A stretch of DNA of 22,500 bases. It comes from Chrysomallon squamiferum (Eukaryota > Mollusca > Gastropoda > Neomphalida > Peltospiridae). The position numbers and the translations under genes were made by a program. The notes below the pieces were generated by a model. That model searched no databases. It was not told where the DNA came from and worked only from the letters and a program-made list of their open reading frames with translations. The DNA lies in contig CM022665.1 of the NCBI GenBank assembly GCA_012295275.1, positions 36,692,933 to 36,715,432 of the forward strand, written 5' to 3'. Positions 9,450-19,010 of this stretch are shown here, piece after piece. The stretch's first letter is position 1; every line of letters begins with the position of its first letter.

Positions 9450-9860
9450 AAATTTCTGAAATATTTATTATATTTGCTTGCAATATTAAAACACCTGGTA
9501 TTGACTATTATGCTGTTGTCATAACGGGACTTCACATAATAGAAGTTTATTCACATTACAGCCATTCTGTGATAACTGCGAACTCATAATGTGGCCAGCA
9601 GCAGCTTTCTCGTCCTGCATTATCATCACAATATAACACAAATGACACGCAGTAACGGTTATTATACACATATATGTTTGGAATCAAACACATTTTACAA
9701 AGACTGTAGACTGGAGAATTATATTGTACAAAACACAATGAATTACAATACTGAGATTTTATCTTTTGAAACTAATTTAAAACAGTTTACATAGAACAGA
9801 ATCAGTTTACATTGTAAACACATCTACGTATTTAGTTACCTATTTATTTAACTCGATATT
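9450..9860. other. Unique AT-rich DNA, no gene seen
   Basis: Non-repetitive. Short open frames on both strands overlap each other and are unrecognised. Confidence 0.5.
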
Positions 9861-9862
9861 CA

Positions 9863-9863
<1 letters not shown>

Positions 9864-9907
<44 letters not shown>

Positions 9908-9911
9908 GTTA

Positions 9912-9944
<33 letters not shown>

Positions 9945-10050
9945 AAGTAATAACAACAATAATAATAATAATAACAATTATTATTATTATTACTATCAGC
10001 ATCGTCATTATTATGATTGTTTTTGTTGTTGTTGTCGTCGTCGTCATCAT
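9864..10050. repeat. Triplet mosaic: (AAT)(AGT)(AAC/AAT)(ATT)(GTT)(GTC)
   Basis: In order: (AAT)n 9864-9903, (AGT)n about 9912-9944, AAC/AAT about 9948-9974, (ATT)n 9978-9992, GTT about 10019-10035, GTC/CAT about 10033-10050. The AAT and ATT parts form a perfect 15-bp stem with a 3-base loop (9960-9974 with 9978-9992). Confidence 0.95.
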
Positions 10051-10059
10051 GTTTCAATC

Positions 10060-10380
10060 ATGTACATTTCATTATGAGTAAATCTACTGATAACTCACAC
10101 ACACACATGAAAAAAAAAGAAGAAGAAAGTCATAAATACAACCAAACACGTGAGAATGTCTTTACACCCAAATAAAAGAAACAAATACAACTGAGCACGA
10201 ACATCATGCATGTGTAAGAATGCGTTTATATGTCTAAACAAACATATAAATAAAACAAAACCAAAAAAACAAAACAAACAAACAACAACAACTGGAACAC
10301 GTGCATTACGCTTGTGTTGGTGAGAATGCGTATGTGTGTGTGCGCATGTGTCTGTGTTTGTGCCCGTATGTGAACGTTGT
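10060..10380. other. AC/AG-rich, then GT-rich low complexity, no gene
   Basis: Includes (AC)n at about 10098-10108, an A-rich run with caaa units at about 10250-10290, and degenerate GT-rich sequence at 10313-10370. Confidence 0.6.
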
Positions 10381-11060
10381 TCATAACTTGACAATATTAA
10401 AACCAGTCACAACGGAAAGCATGAAACCACAAATTAATCGCGCCACACACCCTCTCTGCCCCATGTTCCACGCCATTATACTTGGAACAGCTCTTGACTT
10501 TATGGTTTCCAGTCCGAATATAAGGCTCTCACACGGCGAAAAGGTAAACCGATACGTTATATTGCTGATTACACGGAAATGTTACACCCAATGTTTTAAT
10601 CTACACATATGTATTTCATTATCCAAGTTAACGAAATGAATCTATAAGATAAATGAAAAAGTCATGGGAGTAATAATATGCTAGCAAAGCAAGGCTCTCT
10701 TGTAGTCTTAAGCAATGGTAATAAAAAATATATATATAATTTTTTTAAATTTTTTTGTTTTGAAAATAGAGTCGTAAAAAAAAGAGGATGTAAAACAAAA
10801 TATTTGTTGTTTTTTTTGGGTTTTTTTTAAATGCATTTAGTGACATATATCGGAGGTGAAAAGAGAAGATGTAAGAGTTTAAAGCATTTGTTTTGTATAA
10901 AGGAATAAAGATTCTTGAACAGATAACGTGTTTGGAATATGTTTCTTGTTTTACTGTTTAAAAAAGCCAACAAAAACACAACATAATTTAACAGAGAAGA
11001 AATGCGGTAGAATAAATGAATTAATTAATGACTGACTGAATTTTAATATAATCATTTTCT
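10380..11060. other. Unique DNA, no gene seen
   Basis: Repeat-free from 10380 to about 10720, then AT-rich with short T and A runs. A plus-strand frame ending near 10639 starts within the GT-rich repeat and has no recognised domain. Confidence 0.5.
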
Positions 11061-11164
11061 TCTTTATTACTATTGTTGTTGTTGTTGTTGTTGCTGCTGT
11101 TATTATTAGTGATTTTTTTCGCTGTTTCTTTTTGGTTGTTTCCTTCTTGTTATTTATTCTTGCT

Positions 11165-11225
<61 letters not shown>

Positions 11226-11310
11226 CTATTACTATTACTATTACTGTTACTGTTAGTGTTATTACTGATGTTACCATTGTTGTTTTCGTTCTTGTTGTTG
11301 TTTATTGATC
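11061..11310. repeat. Triplet mosaic: (GTT)(CTT)(ATT)(ATTACT)
   Basis: (GTT)n 11074-11093, a diverged T-rich spacer, (CTT)n 11164-11194 running straight into (ATT)n to about 11213, then an attact hexamer at about 11222-11244 and degenerate gtt/act to 11310. Frames give poly-Leu, poly-Phe, or Arg on the minus strand. Confidence 0.95.
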
Positions 11311-11409
11311 TTGTTATTATCATCACACCTACTGAATATCAACACACGTAAACATGTAATATTCTTTTTTCTTTTTTTTTTTTTCATATGATATTTTCAC
11401 TTTTTACAG

Positions 11410-11560
11410 AGATATTGTCCTATATATGCAGGGAGTGGGGGGTGTTCGAGCGCGCGCAAGTCACGTTGTCAGGAGACAAGGTCAAGTACGATGTAAATCT
11501 CGCAAAACTTCGCGTGACTGCCACAGCCGCGAGGAGCTTAATATAAACCGATTTATACTT
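11410..11560. other. CpG-rich island
   Basis: 11441-11540 is 55% GC with 11 CpG (counted by eye), against an AT-rich CpG-poor surround. It follows a pyrimidine tract (11366-11407) ending in tttttacag, which looks like a splice acceptor. A frame stays open from 11410 to a stop near 11600, giving a basic Arg-rich peptide with no recognised domain. It could be a short exon, a promoter island or a mobile-element remnant; the sequence alone does not decide. Confidence 0.5.
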
Positions 11561-11643
11561 CAATTAAATAAATATTCCTGTACGAAACGAGATACTCAGT
11601 AATTGAATGAAACTCGACCTTAATTCTGAGAAAGTTGGTTTCA

Positions 11644-11700
11644 ATGGTTCCGAAAATATCCGCATAATTATAAAATTATGAATGACTCTTACGTCATCAA
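11644..11700. other. Small palindrome next to AP-1/CRE-like motifs
   Basis: cataatt/aattatg with a 4-base loop lies at about 11663-11680. Then tgactc and ttacgtca follow within 20 bp, resembling AP-1 and ATF/CREB sites. The 11-mer ttacgtcatca also occurs at about 8452. Short motifs like these occur by chance. Confidence 0.3.
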
Positions 11701-11760
11701 AATAAATAATAAATAAAAATAGAGGTTTATTGTTTTATTATTGCTATCGTAGTATATCAT

Positions 11761-11850
11761 TATTTCATTTTATTTTATTTTACTTTACTTTATTTCATTT
11801 TATTTTATTTTACTTTACTTTACTTTATTTCATTTTATTTTATTTTACTT
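11761..11850. repeat. 30-bp higher-order repeat of TTTCA/TTTTA/CTTTA words
   Basis: 11761-11790 and 11791-11820 are identical 30-mers. After a 5-bp tactt insertion, 11826-11850 repeats the first 25 bases. The higher-order copy is much cleaner than the surrounding T-rich sequence and so looks recent. Confidence 0.95.
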
Positions 11851-12505
11851 GTTATTTATTTGTCTTATAATTATTCTTGTTTTACATTTTTTATTTCAGG
11901 ATATTTGTTTTTATCTATTTAGTTGCTTATTTTAAGATTATTAATCCATTCATTTATTATTTGTATTTATTTATCTTATATTATTTATTTAGTTAGTTAG
12001 TTAGTTAGTAAGTTTACTTTTTATGACAACAGCATTTATTTGTATTTGTATTTATTTTATATTTGTTAATTTCACTTATGTATATATTTAGTTATTTTTA
12101 TTTAAATTATTTATTATTTATTATTATTATTACTATTTATTTATTTTGTTTCTTTCTTTTATATATAAATTTCGTTTTTATTTTGTTTTCAATTTTTCCT
12201 TTCATTTTTTTTTTTTTTTGTTTGTTTTTGCTTCTAAATTTGTTTTTATTTGTTTTTATTTTATTATTACTATTGTATTTATTTATCTATTTACTTACTT
12301 ACTTACTTATTTATTTTATTTTATTTTATTTTATTTATTATTTCATTTTATTATCATTTCTTTTCTTTCCCGCCAATTTCTTTTTCTTTATTGTCATTAT
12401 TATTAAAAAACAAATTCACCCGTTTATTTATTACGATTTTTAAAATAAATTGTATTTGTAATTTAAAGAATTTCTTCCTATATTTTAAGCTTTCTCGTTT
12501 CTATA
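11851..12505. repeat. T-rich low complexity with (TTAG)n, (TTAC)n, (TTTTA)n
   Basis: Diverged ttta/tttat sequence containing (TTAG)5 at about 11989-12008, (TTAC)n at about 12290-12308 and (TTTTA)n at about 12311-12333. Several overlapping frames of Phe/Leu/Ile/Tyr cross it; none is protein-like. Confidence 0.9.
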
Positions 12506-12509
12506 TTTT

Positions 12510-12900
12510 TCTTTGGGTTTAGTTTACTTTTGTTTTGGTTTCGCTGTCAGCCGCGTTATATTCCTATTTCGTCAAATTATGACGCTAAAAAAAACCAACA
12601 AGAACACAAACGGACACTTATTTTCAATTCCGAAGCGTGAAATATTTATCGTTCTGTTCAAAAATTATGGTACAATCGCTAGTTTCTTTCGATAATGAAA
12701 TGGAAAATATTAGTTTGAACTTGACAACTTGGCAGCGATAGACATCACAATTTTCCCGTTATCTTGAAATATTGTTGCTTCTCGCCATCACAAGTAATAA
12801 TCGAGTCAAACAAGCGAACACCCATCGGACACAATCATAATAGTGTCCACTGAAGACAGTGCTGGGACACACACAGAATAGCCTGGCTTTTTTCACATCT
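12510..12900. other. Unique DNA, no gene seen
   Basis: Repeat-free with moderate CpG content. No domain is recognised in the short open frames. Confidence 0.5.
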
Positions 12901-12910
12901 ACACCAAGCT

Positions 12911-13050
12911 TGATAATAACGATTATGATTATGATGATGATGTTGATGATGATGATGATCGTCATAATGATAATGAATATGATGATGATGATAATAATGA
13001 ATGTGATGATATTAATGATAATTATGACAATAATATTTACAACATCAATA

Positions 13051-13099
<49 letters not shown>

Positions 13100-13100
13100 C
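12911..13100. repeat. (GAT)n mosaic followed by (AAT)16
   Basis: gat/aat/gtt triplets, degenerate, then pure (AAT)n at 13052-13099. A frame of Met/Ile runs is an artefact. Confidence 0.95.
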
Positions 13101-13109
13101 TTTTGTCTC

Positions 13110-13560
13110 TTTTTCTATTATTTATTTATTTATTTTAATATTTGAGATGACAGTCTGACTTATAAATTGATGTCCGGTGCCCACCTTATTGATGCTTATG
13201 ACAGCCACACCCCTTTCCTTAGCCATATTGCATGTGTATGTGTGTGTATATGTGTGTATGTGAGTATATTTTTACGTGTATGAATATTATTGTTACTGTT
13301 GTTGTTGTTGCAGTTGCTGTTATGATAGTCATTGTTATTATTATTACTATTATTAAAACAACGATACTTCTTTTACATCGATATCATCTTAAAAATACGT
13401 TAATATGCATATTAATAAAAACAAATTAATTAACGAAAACAAAAACAACGTATACAAAACAACACTGAGAACGAATTTTACATATTTTTTTCTTCTTCTT
13501 CTTTTTCATATTTTCATTACGCTAATGAACAACATCCCGATACGAGAAGAAGAGGAATTA
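13110..13560. other. AT-rich DNA with minor repeats, no gene seen
   Basis: Short ttta tract at 13120-13136, GT-rich at about 13230-13265, triplet mosaic (GTT/ATT) at about 13287-13355, and otherwise unique. Confidence 0.55.
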
Positions 13561-13770
13561 AAAACAAAAAAAAACCAGGCTATGGGAGCGAGAGCTTGCA
13601 ATAGAAAACTGATGAATAGATTGGTAATATTGTGCACCATCTTAATAGAGAAACTGACAAGTCTAGTGAATGATGTGTTCAGAGAAAACCACAAATCTCG
13701 AGTGATCTGAAAATTGGATAATTTGTCACACAAAGTTTAGACGCCGCTTGCAACAAACGAAGATGAGACG
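13560..13770. other. Unique DNA, no gene seen
   Basis: Repeat-free. The plus-strand frame crossing 13405-13710 has no recognised domain, and the minus strand is also partly open. Confidence 0.45.
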
Positions 13771-14020
13771 ACGATACTGGGCAGACTGAGACGAGGGATA
13801 CAGCGATCCGCGAAACCGATAGAGTCGAGATACCGCGACGCAAAATCAGAATAATCACCAAAGACGAAAAGAACACACACAGAGAGCGTGCACCCGTGAA
13901 CATTAATTACAGGATAGGTACACACAGAGAGGTGTGCATTGTCTGAGAATCCGACGAAGTCGAGATACACGCGTTATAAAATTAAAATAATTTCCAGAAG
14001 AAAACAAAGAAAAGAATTCA
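13771..14020. repeat. Two diverged copies of an unidentified element
   Basis: The stretch ccgatagagtcgagatac near 13815-13833 recurs as ccgacgaagtcgagatac near 13951-13968, each followed by an A-rich, gradually diverging tail. A third copy starts at about 14519 with cgaaaccgat. Within the pair, cacacagagag plus gtgca also repeats at about 13875 and 13921. Identity is too low to call a family; it could be a worn SINE or satellite monomer. CpG is enriched at 13795-13840. Confidence 0.55.
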
Positions 14021-14025
14021 GAAAT

Positions 14026-14026
<1 letters not shown>

Positions 14027-14105
<79 letters not shown>
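14027..14105. repeat. (AC)6-(AT)33 compound microsatellite
   Basis: Short (AC)n then about 66 bp of uninterrupted AT. Such tracts extrude cruciforms and are prone to breakage and assembly error. Confidence 0.97.
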
Positions 14106-14110
<5 letters not shown>

Positions 14111-14164
14111 ATCCGAACTGTATACAAAATTCAATTTTAGATACATTAAATATAATATATAATA

Positions 14165-14490
14165 TAATATGCACTAAATATAGCTTATTTTATTTTGCGA
14201 ACTAAATGTAGCATATAATACTATACTAAAAGAATGTAGCGTGTATATATTATATAACTTATATAATTATAGACGAACTAAATATAACATATAATATTAT
14301 TCGAAGCAAATATAACATTTAATAGTTCCGAAAAAAAAAAATCAAAACAATATATAATATTATACGATCTAAATATAACATATAACATGATACGAACTAA
14401 ATATATAACGTACCAAAAATAACATCTGATACTACACTAACTAAACATAACATATACTATTATACGCACTAATAAAACTTCATACAAACT
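14165..14490. repeat. Degenerate 28-bp minisatellite
   Basis: Units resemble acgaactaaatataacat followed by a taatattat-like end. The actaaa core starts at 14173, 14201, 14225, 14277, 14305 (as agcaaa), 14368, 14396, 14412, 14440 and 14468; 28 is the commonest step. One interval is broken by an 11-A run at about 14330. The region is otherwise a wholly AT-rich stretch. Confidence 0.85.
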
Positions 14491-14600
14491 GCAAGCACTG
14501 GGACAGGGGTAAACTATTTGCGAAACCGATTAGAGAGAGATACCACATACGAAAAATAATAATGATTAAAGAAAGAAGAAAAAATATATCAGGTGTTGGA
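14490..14600. repeat. Third copy of the 13771-14020 element
   Basis: actggg...gcgaaaccgattagagagagatacc matches the copy at 13776-13834 with small gaps, and the A-rich downstream part also aligns loosely. It lies just beyond the 28-bp array, so copies of the element flank the AT-rich repeats on both sides. Confidence 0.5.
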
Positions 14601-15060
14601 CTTGCACGCATGCATTCATTCAGTCACACAAATAATAGACGGAATATATACAAACAATCACCCACGCTCATAGCCATAAATATATTGACAAAGAAACAGC
14701 AACCATGTGAACTATTAAACACAAGGGCCCGAATGAACGAGAAGAAAGGACCACATGTGTGTGTGTGTCTGTTTGTGTCTCTGTGTGTGTGTATTCTACA
14801 GGTACCCACGCACCTATTCATTTATTCATTAACGCACAGTTTGATGCAGCATATTGCCGTAATGGTTGCTGTTGGCTACAGTATGTACATCAGAATAATA
14901 TGTGTAATGTTAGGTTTTCATTATTTTATTTAAAAGGGTAATTAAATAGTTTCCGCGATTTGTTTTGTCTATTGGATGGATGGATAAAAATGAAAATGTA
15001 TGTACTTGTGTTGTCACTGAAAATGAAGTAGACAAGTCGACAACATTTCTTAGAAGGAAC
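14600..15060. other. Unique DNA with a short GT-rich run, no gene seen
   Basis: GT-rich at 14755-14793 and otherwise unique. Frames crossing here use the GT run for part of their length and are unrecognised. Confidence 0.5.
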
Positions 15061-15089
15061 AAGTTCAGTATTACCTTTTTACTCTTTTC

Positions 15090-15253
15090 ATTTATTATTA
15101 TTATTATTATTAAAATTACAATATCTATTATTATTATTAGCATCATCGTTATTTATTTTTCTCTATCATATCAGTTCTATACCCACACACACAGACACAT
15201 CTTCAGTCTTCAACTGGCATAGAATCCTTTTTTTTTTTTTTTTTTTTTTTTTT
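15090..15253. repeat. (ATT)n mosaic and 26-T run
   Basis: (TTA)n at 15091-15112 and about 15126-15138, a short CA-rich part at about 15182-15197, then 26 T at 15228-15253. Confidence 0.9.
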
Positions 15254-15410
15254 ACATACAGCCTTTACACATTAGCTGTAAACTGTATCTCCCGATAACG
15301 TAACAAATGAGACATAGGAAAAAACAAGTCGCTAGTTAACTTTGAGAGCTAATGTTCCAAAAGAGACGCATCTCTTTTTATCAGCACCAGACATGATAAA
15401 ACATCAAATA
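15254..15410. other. Unique DNA leading into the CpG-rich island
   Basis: Non-repetitive, balanced composition, no feature recognised. Confidence 0.45.
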
Positions 15411-15580
15411 AACGCGATCGTCTTTCGCTGCCTGGTAGTGCACGAAACGTCGGCGTCGGGGCCCCATACCGCCCGCGGAATACCTCACAAACCGTCGTCT
15501 ACGACAACGCCGCTCACGATCCATTAGTTTTCTTAATCAAATTGATCCGACGAAATTTTACGTGACTTCGACAAACCGTT
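15411..15580. other. CpG-rich island, candidate exon or promoter
   Basis: I counted 23 CpG in 170 bp, and 15411-15520 is 62% GC, the highest in the window. On the plus strand one frame is open from about 15351 to a stop at 15562 (about 70 codons, basic). A second plus frame is open to the stop at about 15525. On the minus strand an ATG at 15524 opens an Arg-rich frame of 47 codons to 15381. None resembles a known domain. Several open frames at once are expected in GC-rich DNA, so this is not evidence of coding. Confidence 0.5.
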
Positions 15581-16080
15581 TGTTCTTAAGCACCGTTATC
15601 AGCTTGGAAGTGTTCTCGACGGCAGTCATTTTGAAACTAGCGAATAGCTAATAGATTAAAAGATGTTTTACGGAACGCATGAAAGTAATATCAGCTAATA
15701 ATCTTTCAGTGTTGTGTGGGGAATTGAAGATATTATACACAAAAGTGCCGCACCCACGGCTTATATCAATAAAAAATTTTTTTAAAGAGATTTTCGTTTA
15801 AAATCATTTATTTATTTACTTCTGTACGATGACTTCTTTTTAAAATATTTATCTTGAAGTCATTTTAGAGAAAATATCACTGCCACTATCTGGTCATGTT
15901 AATACTATCTTGTTCTGTTTTCATTGTATTCATAGACGGACTGGCTAAAAGTAAGATCCAGATACCCCAGTTACAGATCTAAGTTTCAGTCTTTGACTTT
16001 GTGCATGAAAGACGGAACTATTTTAAATACATTAAATTAAATTTTTTTTTTAATTTTAAAGTTGAAAATAAATAGAGATT
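15581..16080. other. Unique DNA, no gene seen
   Basis: Repeat-free apart from a ttta trio near 15806. A small inverted repeat, atgacttc/gaagtcat, lies at 15829-15836 and 15856-15863. The aataaa at about 15769 matches a polyadenylation signal, but no gene body leads to it. Confidence 0.5.
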
Positions 16081-16088
16081 CACACACA

Positions 16089-16132
<44 letters not shown>

Positions 16133-16199
16133 TGCATATAATATGCATACATTGTTATTAGTAGTAGTAGTAGTAGTAGTATCATCGTCGTCTCAATAT

Positions 16200-16231
<32 letters not shown>

Positions 16232-16310
16232 TTATCATCGTCGTCTCAATATTAGTAGTAGTAGTAGTAGTAGTAGTTGTTGTTGTTGTTATTGTTGCTG
16301 TAGTACAAGT
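16081..16310. repeat. (CA)n then (TAG)n with a 53-bp higher-order repeat
   Basis: (CA)n at 16081-16128, then (TAG)n blocks separated by an identical 20-base spacer atcatcgtcgtctcaatatt at 16181-16200 and 16234-16253, 53 bp apart. The blocks hold different numbers of TAG, as expected from slippage after a segmental duplication. GTT units close the array. Confidence 0.95.
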
Positions 16311-16329
16311 AGTTGTGTAATAGATGAAG

Positions 16330-17205
16330 ATGCGGGCGCATGATGCACACATCATCTTACACATAAGTTAGTCTATGTTTGTCTTTTCTTGTAATTAAAT
16401 TTATTTCATTTTGAAAGTTATATCTACCTCAGTGAAATCCTGGACACGCCCCTGTTTTTCCAGGTGTTTTTTCTTTCTTTCTTTCTTTCTTTATTTTACT
16501 TTCCAATGACAGCTGGATTACTGACTTTTCTTATAATTACAGACATCAAATAAATATTTAATTTACAAAACCAACAGTCCTGACTTTTTGAAGAGTTCAG
16601 AAATTGGAAGCCATATAATCAGTTATTTTTCAAATAATTTTTAAAATTTCACAGCGGTATTATGATTTTTTTGTTTGGTTGTTTGCTGTTCTTTTTTCTG
16701 TATAAAATAAGACCATTAGTGAACAGAATTTTTTTTTTTTTTTTAAATACCTTATTATAAACAATGTCTGTATTGAATTTATTTTTTTAACACATACATG
16801 GAAACAGTCCTATTTTTCATGAATCTATGTATAAAACTAACGCAAAACCTCTCATTTATGAGTGATGGCGTATGATAATTTCTATTTTTAATTGTTAATT
16901 CATGAGTGATGTCAAACAATGTTTTAATGCTTCATGTCTGTAACGCTATACTGGCATAAAACAGCGTATAATGCATAAATATTTAAATGTAGCATTATAT
17001 TTTATGATCGTTGTATTTCGTGATATATTTCGGTTACTGCAGGCAAAAGTATTAATTTTTGTTTAGTTTATCTAACATGTTAGTTTATATATTGTTTTTA
17101 TTTGTCAATTAGAATTAATCAATAACTAATACAACCACTAATGATAATACATTTAAAACCTCCGTCAGTATCACAGCCATCTTCACCTACTGTCATTAAT
17201 ACTAC
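16330..17205. other. Unique AT-rich DNA, no gene seen
   Basis: Contains (TTTC)n at 16469-16492, a 16-T run at about 16729-16744, and the direct repeat atgagtgatg at about 16858 and 16902. No open frame of note. Confidence 0.55.
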
Positions 17206-17249
17206 TTGTACAAAAACTATAATTATTCTTTTTTAATACAACTGTTACT

Positions 17250-17346
17250 ATTATACTACAACAACAACTACTACTACTGCTACTATTACTATTACCGCCA
17301 CCACCATCACGACCACAGTTACCGTTTCTACAGTAATATTCCGATT

Positions 17347-17399
<53 letters not shown>

Positions 17400-17523
17400 T
17401 TTTATTATCGTTGCTGCTAATACTATTATTACTACTATAATAACAATTACAACTACAACTACTGTTATTACTATCACCACCATTACAACCGCTACCTTAC
17501 ATTTATTATTAATATTACTATGA
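17250..17523. repeat. Triplet mosaic (AAC/ACT/CCA/ATT)
   Basis: caa/cta/cca triplets at 17258-17320, (ATT)n with one interruption at 17344-17397, then degenerate act/att/aac/cca to 17523. A 105-codon plus-strand frame of Tyr, His, Ile and Thr runs covers it and is an artefact of phase. Confidence 0.92.
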
Positions 17524-17529
17524 TAAATG

Positions 17530-17905
17530 TCGGAATTCACGGTTCCACTAAATAAATTTGAATTATGACCAAACATTTTTTTTTTTTTTAAATTGTATTT
17601 ACAACATAAAAGCTCGCACATGTAACTTTTATAAGGTTTCGCCCATAACCACTAATATTATGGCTTCCAACTTCCGTACTCTTAATAAAACCAAGATTGT
17701 TTGTTTTGTAAAAAAAAAAATGTCTTCTTTTTCTTTCGGATACCTTAAAAATGCCGCGATTCCTGAGAAGAAAAAAACTATATATGAAAAACGACCAAGG
17801 GGCGACTGATGTTGGTGCATATAATCGCACAAGACGCAGGCATGTTTGTACACAGATGGTAGCGCGGTTTGCTACGGGCTTGGGTTACATTTCCAGGCGG
17901 TTGTA
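17530..17905. other. Unique DNA, no gene seen
   Basis: Non-repetitive apart from oligo-T and oligo-A runs near 17577-17589 and 17709-17720. Plus- and minus-strand frames of about 80 codons overlap here and neither is recognised. Confidence 0.45.
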
Positions 17906-17910
17906 GACTG

Positions 17911-17985
17911 CAGGGTTCTCAAAACAAAGTTTTCGCGAGTTGCCGCTCCCAGACCAACAACCCCTCGTGTGGTAAGAATGTGTCA
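17911..17985 (+). mobile_element. Possible hAT-type transposon end (weak)
   Basis: cagggttctcaaaac at 17911-17925, followed by a CpG-containing stretch to about 17970, resembles the CAGNG-TTCTCAAA style terminal repeats of hAT-superfamily elements. The matching right end and an 8-bp target duplication are not visible, so it would be a fragment. Confidence 0.2.
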
Positions 17986-18075
17986 AAAAATAAAATATCT
18001 CACTGCTGTCTTAGTTGTACTGACGTTATAGTTGTGTGTAGTCTTCTTTTTCAAAAAGTCTTTATCCGCTTTGCA

Positions 18076-18290
<215 letters not shown>

Positions 18291-18299
18291 GCTTCTTCA

Positions 18300-18610
18300 A
18301 CCACTTCTGATGATAATAATGATAATGATGGCACTGTTAAAACTTCTATTAGTTTTATCATCTTTAATATTATTAATAATATTTTATTTCATTTTCAGTT
18401 TAAATCAAGTTCAATTTCACAATTATCTTTATTTTTACTCATTTATTTGAATTTTTGAATTTTATTTAAAATATTTTATGCATTCTGTTATTTACTAACT
18501 TATTTATATTTATAATTAAATTTCCCTTTCAAGCGTTTTCATGGTTATTTTAGAATCATTTTTTAAAATATTTTGTATTAACTATCTATAGATACATAAC
18601 GTTTATATAT
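18300..18610. other. AT-rich DNA, no gene seen
   Basis: gat/aat-type degenerate triplets to about 18335, then diverged T-rich sequence. Confidence 0.5.
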
Positions 18611-18615
18611 TAAAT

Positions 18616-18616
<1 letters not shown>

Positions 18617-18669
<53 letters not shown>
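18617..18669. repeat. (TA)n-(CA)19 compound microsatellite
   Basis: (TA)n at about 18617-18631 followed by (AC)n at 18632-18669. Inverted relative to the (TG)n-(TA)n at 18954-19020. Confidence 0.97.
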
Positions 18670-18671
<2 letters not shown>

Positions 18672-18947
18672 TTCACAACGATATGCTTACTATAGACTAA
18701 TCTTTTGTCCCGATTCAAACTTTTTTTTTTTTTTTTTTTTATTAATGTTGGTATGTTTGTTAATTAAATTAACGTCGGTCGTGATAAATTTTAAAGTTAT
18801 GTCGAATCTACATCTAAGCACATATTAAATTATTTACAATCTGTTGCCAGTTTTACAACACATGTTTACCGTGGAGAATAAATACATTCATTAAGGATTG
18901 TTTTTGTTTTTACTCTACTTACATTTAAGTGTCTTTATTTTTATATA

Positions 18948-18950
<3 letters not shown>
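18670..18950. other. Spacer between inverted CA and TG arrays; 20-T run
   Basis: Unique AT-rich DNA with 20 T at 18721-18740. No gene is seen. Confidence 0.6.

Positions 18951-18953
<3 letters not shown>

Positions 18954-19010
<57 letters not shown>

Noticed and set aside
10301-10639. Plus-strand 112-codon frame
   Set aside because: First third is GT-rich repeat, the remainder is unrecognised, and there is no exon evidence.
11989-12008. (TTAG)n as an interstitial telomere-like repeat
   Set aside because: The animal telomere unit is TTAGGG; only four to five TTAG units occur within TTTA-type DNA.
12063-12443. 126-codon hydrophobic frame resembling a membrane protein
   Set aside because: Phe/Leu/Ile/Tyr content comes from T-rich low-complexity DNA, and three overlapping frames look alike.
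15381-15524. Arg-rich 47-codon minus-strand frame in the CpG island
   Set aside because: GC-rich DNA is open in several frames at once here; no domain match. Mentioned only under the island.
15760-15775. Polyadenylation signal marking a gene end
   Set aside because: aataaa is common in AT-rich DNA and no coding sequence leads to it.
17206-17523. 105-codon plus-strand frame
   Set aside because: Runs of Tyr, His, Ile and Thr from a triplet mosaic; no protein-like complexity.
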